Shown here: positions 12,654 through 13,884 of the stretch, piece by piece
How the letters are laid out: the number at the start of each line of letters is the position of its first letter
Position numbering within the stretch: position 1 is the stretch's first letter
NCBI GenBank assembly: GCA_937893125.1
Contig: CALBHW010000027.1
Coordinates: 1-13,884, forward strand
DNA length: 13,884 nucleotides
Origin: an uncultured Clostridia bacterium
GTDB lineage: Bacteria > Bacillota > Clostridia > Christensenellales > UBA1242
Reading direction: 5' to 3'
Notes under the pieces: generated by a model
What the model was told of the DNA's origin: nothing
Database searches by the model: none
Seen by the model: the letters and a program-made list of their open reading frames with translations, nothing else
Translations under genes and position numbers: made by a program

Positions 12654-13884
12654 ATGCCTAAGAAAAAGAAATCAAGTAAATCCAAATCAAGCGAACTTTT
12701 AGACGAGCTTGTGGATATGAAAAAGAAAACAAGGACGAAAAAGGGGCGTACTAAACTTTTTATCCAACTTATTGTGTATTCGATAATTTGGGTTGGGCTT
12801 ATTGTTAGTTTGTTCTACCAAAATGTGATAAATAGTAAAATTAACAAAACCGATTTCCATTTTGATAACGCGATTGTTTCAAGTGATTACAAGGTGCATT
12901 TTATTGATGTGGGGCAAGGTGATTGTGCACTGGTGCAGTTGCCTGACGGGAAAAATTTGATGATTGACACGGGCGAAAGTTCTAGCAAGAACAACCTTGT
13001 AAGGTATCTTGACTCGCTTGAAATTAAACAAATTGATTATCTTATTTTGACACATCCAGATAGTGACCATATCGGAAATGCGGTTACAATCTTTGAAATG
13101 TATGACATTGTGAATGTCTATTTACCACCAATTTATTCTAAATATGATGTCGATAACGGGCTTGTTGATAGTAGTAAAAATTATGTTGTCAAAAACACTG
13201 CGTCGTGGAGTAATGTTGTAAAAGCGGTTTATAATGAAAAAGAAACCACTTTAAAAGATATGATTTATAACGAGACGGACGACAAAATTGTTGGTGTCGA
13301 CGATGAAAGTCTTGTTACACCAAATGTTATTTATGAAATTTACATATATCCGCCAGCGCTTAGTGGACTTGGAAGTAGTGACTGGAACGCTTATTCGCCT
13401 TTTGTTTTAGTTAAAATCGGCGAAACAAAGTTTATGTTTACGGGTGACGCGGATAAAAGCGACGAAAAAGATTTTCTAGATTCACATTCAAGCGAAGTCG
13501 CAAGCAATTTCTTTGATTGCTCGGTTATGAAAGTGGGACATCACGGCGCCAATACTTCGACGGGTGAAGCACTTTTGAGTGCAGTAAAGCCAGAATATGC
13601 GGTTATTAGTTGCGGAAAAGGCAATAAATATAACCATCCAAGACCTGAAACTTTGGAAATGATTGAAAACAACTCAGATGCTGAAATTATGAGAACCGAT
13701 TTGATTGGCAGTATTGTTTTTGGAACGGGCGGAACTGAAATAAAGACACAAAGTAATTACAATCATGTGAATGACATTTATTATGAATGGAAGTATTTTG
13801 TGATTTGTGGCGGAGTTGTTATTGCTATCGGTTTTGTTCTTGTAATTAGAGCAGGCAAAAGAGCAAAAGAAAAAGAAAATAGAA
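12654..13884 (+). CDS. Membrane-anchored MBL-fold protein like the ComEC C-terminal domain, 3' partial
   Basis: From ATG 12654 (AAAGGAG 6-7 nt upstream) the frame stays open for 410 codons to the window end. The N-terminus is very Lys-rich (1-34), then a membrane segment LFIQLIVYSIIWVGLIVSLF (35-54). The metallo-beta-lactamase domain (about 80-350) carries FIDVGQGDCALVQ, the metal motif HPDSDH (H134, D136, D138, H139), TGD with D265, VGHHGANTST (H296, H297) and NHPRPET (H328). This pattern matches the extracellular MBL domain of ComEC/Rec2, but the competence membrane channel domain is absent. A second hydrophobic segment (YFVICGGVVIAIGFVLVI, 381-398) precedes a basic end. Both basic flanks should be cytoplasmic, placing the MBL domain outside the cell. 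A nuclease or phosphodiesterase activity is inference. The true C-terminus lies beyond the window. Confidence 0.88.
   Translation, partial: MPKKKKSSKSKSSELLDELVDMKKKTRTKKGRTKLFIQLIVYSIIWVGLIVSLFYQNVINSKINKTDFHFDNAIVSSDYKVHFIDVGQGDCALVQLPDGKNLMIDTGESSSKNNLVRYLDSLEIKQIDYLILTHPDSDHIGNAVTIFEMYDIVNVYLPPIYSKYDVDNGLVDSSKNYVVKNTASWSNVVKAVYNEKETTLKDMIYNETDDKIVGVDDESLVTPNVIYEIYIYPPALSGLGSSDWNAYSPFVLVKIGETKFMFTGDADKSDEKDFLDSHSSEVASNFFDCSVMKVGHHGANTSTGEALLSAVKPEYAVISCGKGNKYNHPRPETLEMIENNSDAEIMRTDLIGSIVFGTGGTEIKTQSNYNHVNDIYYEWKYFVICGGVVIAIGFVLVIRAGKRAKEKENR

Noticed and set aside
1..13884. CRISPR arrays, transposase genes, phage modules, toxin-antitoxin pairs and defence cassettes
   Set aside because: No regularly spaced repeats, no recognisable transposase, integrase or defence protein, and no small gene pair with toxin-antitoxin features on either strand.

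Overview
The window is AT-rich bacterial DNA with Shine-Dalgarno-led genes, sigma-A-type promoters, tRNA/tmRNA genes with encoded CCA, and the rnr-smpB-ssrA gene order typical of Bacillota. Together with the BspA-like leucine-rich-repeat protein and the CrtO-family membrane protein, this points to an uncultured, probably gut-associated Clostridia-like Bacillota member using the standard code. That placement is inference from gene content and composition, not from a phylogenetic marker comparison.

Layout: (1) 1-1799, the 3' part of a secreted or surface leucine-rich-repeat protein, followed by a hairpin terminator. (2) 2006-5171, a ribosome-rescue and RNA-decay block: RNase R (rnr), a GC-rich cloverleaf of inverted repeats (4147-4270), SmpB, tmRNA (ssrA) and a strong terminator. 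The last codons and stop of smpB lie inside the 5' end of the tmRNA gene. (3) 5331-6608, a family 4 glycosyltransferase with its own promoter and a probable single-base frameshift near its C-terminus. (4) 6630-7321 on the minus strand: a bidirectional terminator, tRNA-Leu(CAG), about 260 bp of non-coding DNA holding a good minus-strand promoter, and a small cysteine-containing protein of unknown function. (5) 7392-8176, MscL with an inserted charged helical segment, with its promoter and terminator. (6) 8327-9973, a CrtO-family membrane acyltransferase-like protein and a PflA/PflX-like radical SAM protein. (7) 10085-11376, a membrane-anchored acidic coiled-coil protein of unknown function as a single-gene unit. 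(8) 11421-12442, a patatin-like phospholipase with a TTG start. (9) 12500-13884, a ComEC-C-terminal-like metallo-beta-lactamase-fold protein with membrane segments at both ends, cut by the window end.

The one clear functional unit is rnr-smpB-ssrA. RNase R degrades the faulty mRNAs released by trans-translation, SmpB delivers tmRNA to stalled ribosomes, and tmRNA supplies the degradation tag (read here as ANNTSNAMTAMAA). Most other genes look like separate transcription units with individual promoters and terminators, several of them acting at the membrane (MscL, CrtO-like protein, coiled-coil protein, MBL protein, glycosyltransferase). I see no transposase, phage gene, CRISPR array or defence cassette. 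The strongest unexplained structure is the cloverleaf between rnr and smpB.
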